From G963666895 sp963666895 (GTDB lineage Bacteria > Desulfobacterota > Desulfovibrionia > Desulfovibrionales > Desulfovibrionaceae), in the NCBI GenBank assembly GCA_963666895.2, contig CAXXNS010000003.1, positions 124,001-188,000 on the forward strand: a stretch of 64,000 nt of DNA, in the 5' to 3' direction. Position 1 is the stretch's first letter, and each line of letters opens with the position of its first letter. Of this stretch, positions 42,724 to 52,128 are shown in pieces. The notes under the pieces are model-generated. The model had not been told where the DNA came from. It saw only the letters and a list, made by a program, of their open reading frames with translations, and searched no databases. Position numbers and translations under genes: made by a program.

Positions 42724-45438
42724 ATGTTTCGTCCCATCGCCCTGGCGGGGGTGCTGGTGATGCTGTTGACGAGCTTCACCGGCATCATGGGCTGCGCCGC
42801 CGCCCCCAAGAAGACGGTCAAGACCGGACCGGCCGCGCCCGTGGGCGGCCTGGACTACGCCGAAGACCTGGCCAAGATCGAGAATCCCGAAGTGGTCAAG
42901 CTCAGGAACGGCCTGACCGTGCTGATCAAGGAGGACGACCGCTTCCCCCTGGTCAACGTCCGCCTCTACGTGCATGCCGGATCGGCCTACGAGCGGCCCG
43001 ACCAGGCGGGCATCTCCCACCTGCTGGAGCACATGGTGTTCAAGGGCACCACCAACCGTCCCACCCCCGGGCAGATCGCCCTGGAGGTGGAGAGCGTGGG
43101 CGGCTCGCTCAACGCGGGCACCAGCTGGGACTACACGGTCTACTACGTCGAGGTTCCGGACAACCAGTGGTCCCTGGGCATGGACGTGGTCAAGGACATG
43201 GCCTTCAACGCCAAGATTTCCCAGGAGGATCTGGACACCGAGCGCCAGGTGGTGCTCTCCGAGATCCAGCGCGCCAACGACACGCCCTCCAACCTGGTCT
43301 TCAAGACCATCCAGGACACGGTCTGGAGCGACACCAGCTACCAGTGGCCCATCCTGGGCTATCCCGAGACCGTGGGCGGCTTCTCCAGCCAGGACATCCA
43401 CGACTACGTGAACGCCCATTACCAGCCCCAGTCCATGCTCCTGGTGGTTGTGGGCAACGTGGACGCGGACGAGGTCCTGGCCGAGGCCGAGAAGATCTAC
43501 GGCCCCATCGAGAACACCGAGCCCGTGTCCCCCCCCCGGGCCTATCCCGTGCCCAAGCAGGGCGACGGCCCCCTGGTCCAGGTCATCCCGGGCAAGTGGA
43601 ACAAGGTCTACCTGGGCCTGGCCTTCCCCATCCCGGACCTGTACTCCAACAAGTCCGTGGGCCTGGAGGTCCTGGGCCAGCTCATGGGCGGGGACGACAC
43701 CTCGCTCCTGTACCGGACCTTCAAGTACGAGAAACGGCTGGTGGACGACATTTCTGCCTTTTCCTTCAGCCTGGACCGGGCCGGAATCTTCTACATCTCG
43801 GCCACTCTGGACGCCCATAACCTGACCAGGTTCTGGGACGAGCTCATGGACACCCTGGCCCACCTGGACCCGGAGAAGTTCACGGACCAGGAGCTGGAGC
43901 GGGCCAAGCTCAACCTGGCCGACTCCCTGTTCCAGGCCAAGGAAACCCTGTCAGGGCTGGCCGGCAAGCTGGGCGCGTTCCAGTTCTACTACGGCGGCCA
44001 GTACGCCGAGGCCAACTACCTGTTCCAGCTGACCCACCTGGACCGCCAGGAGATGGCCGAGTTGGCGTCCGACTATCTGCGCCCCGACATTCTGTCCGCG
44101 TGCATGCTCACGCCCGAGGACGCCGGAGTGGACCAGGAGGCCCTGGCCCGTGTGGCGGCCGGGCGCTGGCCCGCCAAGGACCAGGCCGTGGCCAAGGACG
44201 CGGCCAAGAACGGGGACCAGGTGGAGGAGCTCAACCTGCCCGGCGGCTCCAAGCTGGTGCTCATCCCGGACGACACCCTGCCGTACACCGCCCTGTCCAT
44301 CTATTGGCCCGGCGGCGACGGCGAGCTGGCTACGGACCAGCAGGGCCTGGCCACGCTGACCTCCAAGGTCCTGACCCGGGGCACCGAGAACATGACCGCC
44401 ACCCAGATCGAGGATTTCCTGTCCGACCGGGCGGCCTCGGCCGGAGCCACGGCCGGGCGCGACACCTTCGCCTTCAACGCCAAGTTTCCGGCCTGGTATG
44501 CGGACGACATCCTGCCCGTGATCCGCGACATGCTCACCGGCCCCACCTGGCCGCTCAAGGAAGTGGAGCTGGCCCGGCAGGACCAGATCGCCAACATCCA
44601 GCTGCGCGAGGACAAGCCCCTGGGCCTGGCCTTCCGGCACATCTTCCCCTTCCTGTACACCTCGGGGCCGTATTCCTACTTCCACAGGGGCACGGTGGAG
44701 GCCATCCAGGGCTTCACCCCGGGCCAGGTCATGAGCTTCTGGGAGACCCAGTCCTCGCTGCCCTTCGTCCTGGCCGTGTGCGGCCAGTTCGACGCCAAGG
44801 CCATCCGGGCCTTTGGCGCGGACCTGGCCGGAGAGCTGACCGAGCCCGACCGTTCGTACGCCTTCGTGGCTCCGGACTGGTCCACAAACCACGCCGCCGA
44901 GCTGACCCTGGCCGACCGCAACCAGGCCCACGTGCTGGTGGTCTTCCCGGCCGCGGGCACCGCGGACCTGGAGTCCAGCGCCGGGCTGACCCTCATGCGG
45001 GCCGTGCTGGCCGGGCAGTCCGGCCTGCTCTTCCGCGACCTGCGCGAGGAGCAGGGCCTGGGCTACACCGTGACCGCCTTCCTGTGGCAGGCCCCGGAGA
45101 CCGGGTTTCTGGCCTTTTACATCGGCACCGAGCCGGACAAGGTGGACCAGGCCCTGACCGGGTTCCAGGCCGTGACCAGGCAGCTCTCGGACCAGCCTCT
45201 GCCCGAGGAGGAGCTGGAGCGGGGCAAGAACATCCTGGTCGGCGAGTACTACCAGGAGCACCAGAGCCTGCTGTCGCGCAGCCGCCAGGCGGCCAACCTG
45301 CTGGCCCTGGGCCACGCGCGGACCATGGAGAGCGAGCTCATCGACGTGGCCAAGGAACTGGGCCCCGCGGACCTGGAGGAGCTGGCCAAGCGCTACTTGA
45401 AATGGGACGAGGCGTACATCATGAAGGTCGTCCCCTAG
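42724..45438 (+). CDS. M16-family zinc metallopeptidase lipoprotein
   Basis: The 904-aa protein has a lipoprotein-type signal (IMGC, Cys24) and two M16 halves. The first holds HLLEH (99-103) and the third ligand Glu180, 76 residues on, so it is catalytically competent; the second (from about 500) lacks the zinc motif, as expected. GMARTINR-like repeats are not seen. It probably degrades peptides at the outer or periplasmic membrane, resembling pitrilysin/PqqL-type enzymes. It has its own promoter region and no clear operon partner. Confidence 0.9.
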   Translation: MFRPIALAGVLVMLLTSFTGIMGCAAAPKKTVKTGPAAPVGGLDYAEDLAKIENPEVVKLRNGLTVLIKEDDRFPLVNVRLYVHAGSAYERPDQAGISHLLEHMVFKGTTNRPTPGQIALEVESVGGSLNAGTSWDYTVYYVEVPDNQWSLGMDVVKDMAFNAKISQEDLDTERQVVLSEIQRANDTPSNLVFKTIQDTVWSDTSYQWPILGYPETVGGFSSQDIHDYVNAHYQPQSMLLVVVGNVDADEVLAEAEKIYGPIENTEPVSPPRAYPVPKQGDGPLVQVIPGKWNKVYLGLAFPIPDLYSNKSVGLEVLGQLMGGDDTSLLYRTFKYEKRLVDDISAFSFSLDRAGIFYISATLDAHNLTRFWDELMDTLAHLDPEKFTDQELERAKLNLADSLFQAKETLSGLAGKLGAFQFYYGGQYAEANYLFQLTHLDRQEMAELASDYLRPDILSACMLTPEDAGVDQEALARVAAGRWPAKDQAVAKDAAKNGDQVEELNLPGGSKLVLIPDDTLPYTALSIYWPGGDGELATDQQGLATLTSKVLTRGTENMTATQIEDFLSDRAASAGATAGRDTFAFNAKFPAWYADDILPVIRDMLTGPTWPLKEVELARQDQIANIQLREDKPLGLAFRHIFPFLYTSGPYSYFHRGTVEAIQGFTPGQVMSFWETQSSLPFVLAVCGQFDAKAIRAFGADLAGELTEPDRSYAFVAPDWSTNHAAELTLADRNQAHVLVVFPAAGTADLESSAGLTLMRAVLAGQSGLLFRDLREEQGLGYTVTAFLWQAPETGFLAFYIGTEPDKVDQALTGFQAVTRQLSDQPLPEEELERGKNILVGEYYQEHQSLLSRSRQAANLLALGHARTMESELIDVAKELGPADLEELAKRYLKWDEAYIMKVVP

Positions 45439-45516
45439 GGGCGTAGCCGGGCTTGATGGGTTCGCGGCTTCAGGCTATGGTCCGGAAATCGCGAGGGTTT
45501 GAAGCAAGGAGGAGGC

Positions 45517-45849
45517 ATGGCGTTGCTCTTCGGACAGCCGCGCAAGGTGCGCGAAGAGGAAATGAAGGACGATCCCCGGCTGGGCCAGGCCCGCGACGCC
45601 TACACCGGCGGCCGGATCAAGATCGTGACCACCGACCACCTGCCCGGGCGCGACGTGCTCGGGGCCTTCGGCCTCATCGCCTGCCGGGGCTACGTGTTCG
45701 AGAACGCCTTTTACGGCCTCATCGCCCAGGGCCTGGACGTGAACGCCGACGCCATCATCGGCTACCGCGAAGCCGTGTCCTTCCACCCCGAGGGGGACAA
45801 GCACTACTCCTGCTACGGCACCGCCGTAAAGCTTAAGCCAATAAAATAA
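45517..45849 (+). CDS. YbjQ-like heavy-metal-binding-domain protein
   Basis: The 110-aa cytoplasmic protein has IKIVTTDHLPGRDVLGAFGL, ENAFYGLIAQGLDVNADAIIGY and a C-terminal strand with SCYGTAVKLKP, like the YbjQ (PF01906) pattern of a pentameric ring. The function of the family is unclear. AAGGAGG precedes the ATG. The last 81 nt are repeated just downstream. Confidence 0.78.
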   Translation: MALLFGQPRKVREEEMKDDPRLGQARDAYTGGRIKIVTTDHLPGRDVLGAFGLIACRGYVFENAFYGLIAQGLDVNADAIIGYREAVSFHPEGDKHYSCYGTAVKLKPIK

Positions 45850-45863
45850 TAAATCATTTTATT
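45840..45863 (+). other. AT-rich hairpin after the YbjQ-like gene
   Basis: AATAAAAT and ATTTTATT are perfect 8-bp arms around an 8-nt loop. They lie across the stop of the YbjQ-like gene and separate it from the duplicated tail. It is very AT-rich for the region. Confidence 0.4.
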
Positions 45864-45875
45864 GTGCTTGCAGTG

Positions 45876-45956
45876 CTGGCCGTGTCCTTCCCTTCCAAAG
45901 AGGACAAGCACTGCTCCCGCTACGGCACAGCTGTGAAGCTCAAGCCCGTGAAATAG
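45876..45956 (+). pseudogene. Duplicated 3' tail of the YbjQ-like gene
   Basis: This 81-nt stretch aligns without gaps to 45769-45849 and would encode LAVSFPSKEDKHCSRYGTAV..., ending in KLKPVK and a stop. It has no start codon or ribosome site, so it is a fragment of a former second copy, most of which has been lost. Reading frame and stop are preserved. Confidence 0.75.
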
Positions 45957-46028
45957 CGCTCAACCCACTGCATTCTGCTTGCCTTCCCCCAACCTTCCGA
46001 CTAGGCTCCGCGGCTTGGGAGGGAAGTC

Positions 46029-47216
46029 ATGGAGCATATCTTCGCCGCCCGCATGGGCAAGGCGCACCGTTCGTTCATCCGCGAGATCCTGAAGGTCACG
46101 GCCGATCCGGAGATCATCTCTTTTGCCGGGGGGCTGCCCAATCCGGAGCTGTTCCCCCTGGAGCCCCTGGCCGAGGCCACGCAGCAGGTCCTGGCCGAGA
46201 AGGGTCCCGAGAGCCTGCAATATTCCACCACCGAGGGCGACCCCGAACTGCGGGCCTGGATCGCGGACCGCTACCGGGTCCGGTTCGGCCTGGACGTGGA
46301 CCCAAGCATCGTGCTGGTGACCACCGGTTCCCAGCAGTGCCTGGACCTGGCCGCCAAGGTGTTCATCGACCCCGGGACCAAGGTCCTGGTGGAGCGGCCC
46401 GGCTACCTGGGCGCCATCCAGGCTTTCTCCCTGTTCGAGCCCGAGTTCGTCACCGTGGAGCTTACGGACGAAGGCCCGGACCTGGACGCCCTGGAGGCCG
46501 AGATGGCCAAGGGCGGGATCAAGCTCTACTACGCGGTGCCCAACTTCCAGAACCCCTCGGGCCGCCGCTACACCATCAAGGCCCGGCAGCGCGTGGCCGA
46601 GCTCTGCAACGAGCACGGGGTGTTGTTCATGGAGGACGACCCCTACGGCGAGCTGCGCTTCGAGGGCGAGCACCTGCCGCCGGTCTATTCCTTTACGAAC
46701 GGCGAGAGCCTGCTCATGGGCAGCTTTTCCAAGATCGCGGCCCCGGGCTTCCGCCTGGGCTGGATGGTGGCCCCGGCCGACATCCATTCCAAGCTGGTTA
46801 CGGCCAAGCAGGCATCGGACCTGCACACCAGCACCCTGAACCAGGCCATCCTGGTCCGCTGGCTGGCCACGGGCGACCTGGACCAGCACATCGAGCGCAT
46901 CCGGGACCGCTACCGCGAGCACCGCGACGTCATGTTGGCGGCCGTGAACGAGCACTTCCCCGAGGGCGTGCAGGTGACCTGCCCCGAAGGCGGCATGTTC
47001 CTGTGGGTCACGTTGCCCAACGGACTGTCCAGCATGGACCTGTTGGAAGAGGCCGTGCGCTGCAAGGTGGCCTTTGTGCCCGGGCGGCCGTTCTACGTGG
47101 ACGGCTCGGGCGAGAACTCCCTGCGCATGAATTTCTCCAACGCCAACCCGGAGCGCATCCGGGAAGGCGTGATCCGCCTGGGTCGCGCCCTTCAGGGTTT
47201 TTTGGAGAAGGCCTAG
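46029..47216 (+). CDS. PLP-dependent fold-type I aminotransferase (2-aminoadipate/aromatic type)
   Basis: The 395-aa enzyme has SFAGGLPNPELFP, LQYSTTEGDPELR, PNFQNPSGRRY, the PLP Lys235 in GSFSKIAAPGFRLGW, and the phosphate/carboxylate Arg in NSLRMNFSN. This is the LysN/ARO8/MocR-type group; substrate could be 2-aminoadipate, aromatic or branched amino acids. It is a free enzyme without the GntR domain of MocR proteins. No pathway partner is nearby. Confidence 0.88.
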   Translation: MEHIFAARMGKAHRSFIREILKVTADPEIISFAGGLPNPELFPLEPLAEATQQVLAEKGPESLQYSTTEGDPELRAWIADRYRVRFGLDVDPSIVLVTTGSQQCLDLAAKVFIDPGTKVLVERPGYLGAIQAFSLFEPEFVTVELTDEGPDLDALEAEMAKGGIKLYYAVPNFQNPSGRRYTIKARQRVAELCNEHGVLFMEDDPYGELRFEGEHLPPVYSFTNGESLLMGSFSKIAAPGFRLGWMVAPADIHSKLVTAKQASDLHTSTLNQAILVRWLATGDLDQHIERIRDRYREHRDVMLAAVNEHFPEGVQVTCPEGGMFLWVTLPNGLSSMDLLEEAVRCKVAFVPGRPFYVDGSGENSLRMNFSNANPERIREGVIRLGRALQGFLEKA

Positions 47217-47348
47217 CCGGTCGAGAACAGCGCATATGGGGCATGGCGGACCCTTGTGGAGGCGGGTTGCATCCGGCCCGGGCCAGGGGTATGACTCTGC
47301 CCGAGCTACAGAGAATGGTTTTCAATTCCCCCCTTGCAAGGAGACAAC

Positions 47349-49052
47349 ATGCCCGAACATATCGTCATCATCGGCGCCGTGGCCCTGGGCCCCAAGGCGG
47401 CCTGCCGCTTCAAGCGCCTCAAGCCCCAGGCCAAAGTGACCATGGTCGACATGAGCGACCTGATCTCCTACGGCGGCTGCGGCATTCCCTACTACGTGTC
47501 CGGCGAGGTGTCGGACATCGACCAGCTGCGCACCACCAGCTTCCACATGGTCCGCGACGTGCCGTTCTTCAAGGACGTCAAGGGCGTGGACGTGCTGACC
47601 CGGACCCAGGCCCTGGGCATCGACCGGGCGGCCAAGTCCGTGCGCATCAGGAACCTGGCCACGGGCGAGGAGAGCGACCTGGCCTACGACAAGCTGGTCA
47701 TCGCCACGGGCAGCAGGCCGCGGCACCTGGACATCCCGGGCATGGACCTGCCCGGCGTGCACAAGGTGGGCTGCCTGCACGACGCCATGCGCATCCGCGA
47801 GGCCGTGACCAAGGGCGAGGTCAACCGCGCCGTCATGGTCGGGGCCGGGTTTATCGGCCTGGAGATGGCCGAGGCCCTGGCCGACATGTGGGGCGTGGAG
47901 GTCGAGGTGGTGGAGATGGCCGACCAGCTCATGCCCGGCCTGGTCAGCCCGGACCTGGCCCGCATGGCCACCAAGCACATGGAGGAGCAGGGCGTCGTCT
48001 TCCACTTCTCCGACCAGGTCCAGGCCATCGAGGGCGACGGCAAGGTGGAGCGCGTTCGCACCGCCAGGGGCGAGATCGAGGCCGACATGGTCATCCTGGC
48101 CGCGGGCGTGCTGCCCAACGACCAGCTGGCCCGGGACGCGGGCCTGGAATGCCACGGGCGCGGCGGCATCGTGGTGGACGAGGAGCTCCGCACCTCGGAC
48201 CCGGACATCTATTCCGGCGGGGACTGCGTGGTCCTCCGCCACCTGCTCACCAACCAGCGTTTCCACCTACCCCTGGGCTCCTTGTCCAACCGCCAGGGCC
48301 GGATCATCGGCAACAACCTGGCCGGCGGGCACGACACCTTCCCGGGCGCGGTGGGCTCCTTCGTGGTCAAGCTGTTCGAGACTTCCCTGGCCGGAACCGG
48401 CCTGTCCCTGGCCATGGCCGAGCGGGCCGGGTTCCAGGCCAAGAGCGTGCTCATGGTCCAGTTGGACCGGGCCCACTTCTACCCGGAAAAGGAGCTCATG
48501 ACCCTGGAGCTGGTGGTGGACGAGCCCACGGGCAGGGTCCTGGGCGTGCAGGGCTTCGGCGGGCTGTCCGACGCCATGGTCGGCCGGGTCAACGCCGTGG
48601 CCGCGCTTTTGCCCTACCAGCCCACGGTGGGTGACCTGTCCAACATGGAGCTGGCCTATTCCCCGCCGTTCTCCTCGGCCATGGACATCCTCAACTGCCT
48701 GGGCAACGTGGCCGAGAACGTGCTGACCGGACGCAACCGCGGCTTTGGCCCGACCGAGTTCGCCGAACGCTGGGAAGAAGGCCAGGACCAGTGCTTTTTC
48801 CTGGATTGCCGCGAGGAGGCCGACGCGGCCGGATACCTGGAGCGGCACCCGGACGAGTGGCACAACATTCCCCAGGGCGAGCTGGCCCGGAGGCTGGACG
48901 AACTGCCCCGCGACAAGTCCGTGATCCTGCTCTGCAACACCGGGGCGCGTTCCTACGAGGCCCAGGTGACCCTGGACGACGCCGGGTTCAAGGACGTGTC
49001 CAACGTGCAGGGCGGCATGGCCGGGCTCAAGAAGTGGGGGATGGACCTGTGA
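47349..49052 (+). CDS. CoA-disulfide reductase-like flavoprotein fused to rhodanese
   Basis: The 567-aa protein has an FAD/NAD(P) fold (IVIIGAVALGPKAACR, second Rossmann VMVGAGFIGLEMAEAL), the redox Cys44 in YGGCGIPYY, a dimerisation domain and a C-terminal rhodanese with active Cys529 in LLCNTGARS. Such fusions act as CoA-disulfide/polysulfide or NADH:persulfide reductases in sulfur metabolism. The dinucleotide-binding loop reads GAVALG rather than the common GGVAGG, so the second glycine is Ala. The small lipoprotein gene overlaps its stop. Confidence 0.88.
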   Translation: MPEHIVIIGAVALGPKAACRFKRLKPQAKVTMVDMSDLISYGGCGIPYYVSGEVSDIDQLRTTSFHMVRDVPFFKDVKGVDVLTRTQALGIDRAAKSVRIRNLATGEESDLAYDKLVIATGSRPRHLDIPGMDLPGVHKVGCLHDAMRIREAVTKGEVNRAVMVGAGFIGLEMAEALADMWGVEVEVVEMADQLMPGLVSPDLARMATKHMEEQGVVFHFSDQVQAIEGDGKVERVRTARGEIEADMVILAAGVLPNDQLARDAGLECHGRGGIVVDEELRTSDPDIYSGGDCVVLRHLLTNQRFHLPLGSLSNRQGRIIGNNLAGGHDTFPGAVGSFVVKLFETSLAGTGLSLAMAERAGFQAKSVLMVQLDRAHFYPEKELMTLELVVDEPTGRVLGVQGFGGLSDAMVGRVNAVAALLPYQPTVGDLSNMELAYSPPFSSAMDILNCLGNVAENVLTGRNRGFGPTEFAERWEEGQDQCFFLDCREEADAAGYLERHPDEWHNIPQGELARRLDELPRDKSVILLCNTGARSYEAQVTLDDAGFKDVSNVQGGMAGLKKWGMDL

Positions 49053-49468
49053 TCCGCGCGGCCCTGACTGTGGCCGCCTGCCTTGCCCTGTGTCTGGTCC
49101 TGTGCCTGTCGGCCGCCTGCTCCCTGGCCCCGGAATGGGCCGGTGGGGACGCGGGCTCGTCCCTGGACATGGAAGGGGACCACACCACGGAAGTGAGCCT
49201 GGGCGTGGGCGACCCCCTGACCCTGGAGGTGCGCAGCCCCGAGCCAGGCGGGTACGAGCTGGCCGGAACCTATTTCGATTCCGACCGGCTGGACATGACC
49301 TCGTTCAAGATCCTGCCCGGCGAGGACGGCGATCCCGACCAACTGGAATATCTGTTCACGGCCCTGGCTCCGGGCCAGGCCCTGGTCGAGGTGCGGGTGC
49401 GGGCCAAGGGCATCCCGGACGCGCCCATCGAGGTCTACAAAAGGGTGTTGGTGACGATAGAAGAGTAG
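49049..49468 (+). CDS. Lipoprotein with chagasin-like beta domain
   Basis: The 139-aa precursor starts at GTG 49049, overlapping the previous stop by 3 nt. The signal ends at LSAAC, a lipobox. The mature part is beta-rich with VSLGVGDPLTLEV, GGYELAGTYFDSDRL and ALAPGQALVEVRVR, a layout like I42/chagasin-type protease inhibitors but with too little identity to be certain. Coupling to the rhodanese flavoprotein suggests joint expression; a cell-surface role is likely. Confidence 0.7.
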   Translation: MIRAALTVAACLALCLVLCLSAACSLAPEWAGGDAGSSLDMEGDHTTEVSLGVGDPLTLEVRSPEPGGYELAGTYFDSDRLDMTSFKILPGEDGDPDQLEYLFTALAPGQALVEVRVRAKGIPDAPIEVYKRVLVTIEE

Positions 49469-49474
49469 GCCGGG

Positions 49475-52072
49475 CTACTTGAGTTTGCCCAGGCGCTGCT
49501 CGACCTTGGTCAGGCGGAAGTCCAGGGGCGTGGCCTCTGGCAGCACGGCCTGGACCACCTTGAGCGGGTTCATGTAGCCCGCGTTCCAGTCGAATTCCAG
49601 CCGCAACGCACCCTGGCCGGTCTCGGTTACCGAGGCCAGCAGGGCCAGGATGTCCGTGGGCTGCGAGCCGCGCTTGGTCTTGCGCTCGACCACGAATTCC
49701 TTTTGCTTGTGCAGGTCCAGCCAGCATCGCCGCCATTTTTCGGCCTGCCCTGGGGCCTGCGCGGGTTCGGCCGTGAACTCCAGTTCGAAGGCCTCGACCA
49801 CGGCCTGGGCCACCTTGCGGCCCGGTCCGATCTCCTCCACCCTGAGCAGGCCCAGTCCCAGGGGCAGCACCGGGGCCAGGGCCTGGCGCACCGCGTCCCC
49901 GGGCATGGCCTGGCGCAGGAAGACCGTGAACCACTCGCAGCGGCTCTCCACGCCCACGGGCAAAGCCCGGCCGAACGAGATGCGCGGCATGGGATGGAAG
50001 CCCGCGGAAAAGGTCAGGGGCAGCCCGGCCCGGCGCATGGCCCGCTCCAGGGTGGATTGCAGCTCCAACTGGGAAAGGTAGGCGGCCGGTCCGATCTTGT
50101 CGTACCAGATGCGGTAGTGCCCCACCCGCTGGGACAGGGCCTGGCGCGTCTGTTCCCGAACGTCGGACGGCGTTTCCTTCTCGGCCGTGGCCTTGTGGGC
50201 GCCGCTGTCTTCGGGCGCGTGGCCCTCGGCGGCCAGCCTGGGCCGGATGGTCTTGTGCCCGGCCTGGGCCGTGAGCAGGCTCTTGCGCGGCTTGCCGTCC
50301 TTGTCCTCGGTGCACACCCCGCAGCCCGAGCAGTTTCCGAACCGGCAGTCCTCCGTGGTCTTTCCGGCCAGGGCGCGCTGGTACTCGGCCTTGAGGAACG
50401 CCTTGGACGGCCCGGCCTGCAAATGGTCCCAGGGCAGGGGCCCGTCCGGGTCGCGGGCGGCCAGGAGCCTGGCCGGGTCCAGACCGTGCTCGGCCAGGGC
50501 CTGCTCATAGGGCTCCAGTTCCAAATGGTCGCGCCAGGACGAGAACAGGGCGCCGGACCGCCAGGCCGTCTCCACCACCGGGGCCAGGTCCCGGCCGGAC
50601 CGGGAGAACATGCCCTCCAACCAGCTCATGCGCGGCTCGTGGAACTTGAGGCGCACCCGTTTCAGGGGCCGGAATGCCTCCTTGAGCACCCCGATGCGCC
50701 GGCGGGTCTCCTCCAGGTCGATCTGCTCGGCCCACTGGAAGGGCGTGTGCGGCTTGGGCACGAAGGGCGACACCGAGGAGGTGACCTGGAGCCGCTTGAC
50801 GTGCGGCCCGGCCACGTCGCGTACCTTGCGGGACAGGTCCGCGATGGCCAGCAGGTCCTCGTCGGTCTCCGTGGGCAGGCCGATCATGAAATAGAGTTTG
50901 ACCATCTGCCAGCCCGCGTCGAACAGGACCCGGACGTGGTCCATGAGCCCCTGCTCGGTGACGTTCTTGTTGATCACGTCGCGCAGCCGCTGGGAGCCCG
51001 CTTCCGGGGCCAGGGTGATGCCTGTGCGGCGGATGGACGCCATGCGCTCCAGGATGGACGGGGTCAGGGAGCCCACCCGCAACGAGGGCAGGGCGATGGA
51101 CACCTGCTCTCCGGCGCAGCGGTCGAAGGCGCTGGTGAACACCTGCTCCAGGGCGGTGTGGTCGCCCGTGGACAGGGACAAGAGCGAGGTCTCCTCGAAG
51201 CCCGTGGCCTTGAGTCCGTGGTTCATGATGGCGGCCAGGGTTTCGGGCCCGCGCTCGCGCACCGGCCGGTAGATCATGCCCGCCTGGCAGAACCGGCAGC
51301 CCCGGGAGCAGCCCCGGGCCACCTCCAGGGTCAGGCGGTCGTGCACGGCCTTGGCCAGGGCCACGGTCTGCAGGGCCGGGTAGGCGGCCTTGTCCAGGTC
51401 CTCCACCACGGCCCGCTCCACGTGGCCGTACCCCTCCAGCAGCGGCTTGCCTCCGGCCTCGAACAGCGAGGGCACGTACACGCCGGGCGTTCCGGGCAGG
51501 GAGCGCAGGAATTCGTCGCGGTCCATGCCGCTTTGCTTGGCCTCGGCCAGCCGCTGGAGCACCAGGGGCAGGACCTCCTCGCCGTCGCCCAGGACCATGA
51601 GGTCCAGGAAGGGCGCCAGGGGTTCGGCGTTGCCCACCACGCCGCCCCCGGCCATGACCAGGGGGTGGGACCCGTCGCGGTCCGCGGCGCGCAAGGGGAT
51701 GCCGCCCAGGTCCAGAATCTCCAGCACGTTGGTGTAGCAGAGCTCGTGGGTCAGGGAGAAGGCCACCGCGTCCACCTCGTTGAGCGGGGTGTCGGTCTCC
51801 AGGGTGGCCAGCCGGGTGTCGTGGGCGCGCAGGATGGCCGCGGTCTGGGCGCAGACCGAGAACACGCGCTCGGCCAGGAACTCGGGGCGATCGTTGACCG
51901 CCTTGAGCAGGATCTTCTGGCCCAAATAGGACATGCCCACCTCGTAGAGGTCCGGGAACGCCAGGGCCACGCGCACGGACACGTCGGCCGGGTCCTTGCG
52001 CACGGTTCCCCATTCCGAGCCCAGGTAACGGCTGGGGCGGGGCAGCAGGGGGAGGAGTTCCTTCATGGGCAT
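49475..52072 (-). CDS. B12-binding-type radical SAM protein fused to DUF2344 (TIGR03960/TIGR03936)
   Basis: The 865-aa protein starts LLPLLPRPSRYLGSEWG, has a Rossmann-like N-domain (VALAFPDLYEVGMSYLGQK), the radical SAM motif CSRGCRFCQ (near 255), a CRFGNCSGCGVC cluster near 600, and a C-terminal DUF2344 domain (RIWYDKIGPAAYLSQLELQ, ISFGRALPVGVES). Fusions of these two families are usual; a tRNA or protein modification role is often supposed, without proof. No ribosome site is seen: the terminator of the upstream gene ends 1 nt before ATG 52072. Confidence 0.9.
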   Translation of the reverse strand: MPMKELLPLLPRPSRYLGSEWGTVRKDPADVSVRVALAFPDLYEVGMSYLGQKILLKAVNDRPEFLAERVFSVCAQTAAILRAHDTRLATLETDTPLNEVDAVAFSLTHELCYTNVLEILDLGGIPLRAADRDGSHPLVMAGGGVVGNAEPLAPFLDLMVLGDGEEVLPLVLQRLAEAKQSGMDRDEFLRSLPGTPGVYVPSLFEAGGKPLLEGYGHVERAVVEDLDKAAYPALQTVALAKAVHDRLTLEVARGCSRGCRFCQAGMIYRPVRERGPETLAAIMNHGLKATGFEETSLLSLSTGDHTALEQVFTSAFDRCAGEQVSIALPSLRVGSLTPSILERMASIRRTGITLAPEAGSQRLRDVINKNVTEQGLMDHVRVLFDAGWQMVKLYFMIGLPTETDEDLLAIADLSRKVRDVAGPHVKRLQVTSSVSPFVPKPHTPFQWAEQIDLEETRRRIGVLKEAFRPLKRVRLKFHEPRMSWLEGMFSRSGRDLAPVVETAWRSGALFSSWRDHLELEPYEQALAEHGLDPARLLAARDPDGPLPWDHLQAGPSKAFLKAEYQRALAGKTTEDCRFGNCSGCGVCTEDKDGKPRKSLLTAQAGHKTIRPRLAAEGHAPEDSGAHKATAEKETPSDVREQTRQALSQRVGHYRIWYDKIGPAAYLSQLELQSTLERAMRRAGLPLTFSAGFHPMPRISFGRALPVGVESRCEWFTVFLRQAMPGDAVRQALAPVLPLGLGLLRVEEIGPGRKVAQAVVEAFELEFTAEPAQAPGQAEKWRRCWLDLHKQKEFVVERKTKRGSQPTDILALLASVTETGQGALRLEFDWNAGYMNPLKVVQAVLPEATPLDFRLTKVEQRLGKLK

Positions 52073-52073
52073 G

Positions 52074-52105
52074 AAAAAGGCGGGGCGGCTCAGGGCCGCC
52101 CCGCC
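52074..52105 (-). terminator. Terminator directly upstream of the radical SAM gene
   Basis: Perfect 11-bp arms (52079-52089, 52095-52105) with TCAGG loop are followed on the minus strand by TTTTT. It ends the 117-aa gene, yet its T run touches the next gene's ATG, so the downstream gene may depend on read-through. Confidence 0.75.
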
Positions 52106-52128
52106 AGATGGTTGATGGTTCGGCCGGG

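Noticed and set aside
45876..45956. A small gene encoding the duplicated YbjQ tail
   Set aside because: There is no start codon or ribosome site; it aligns gap-free with the end of the preceding gene.
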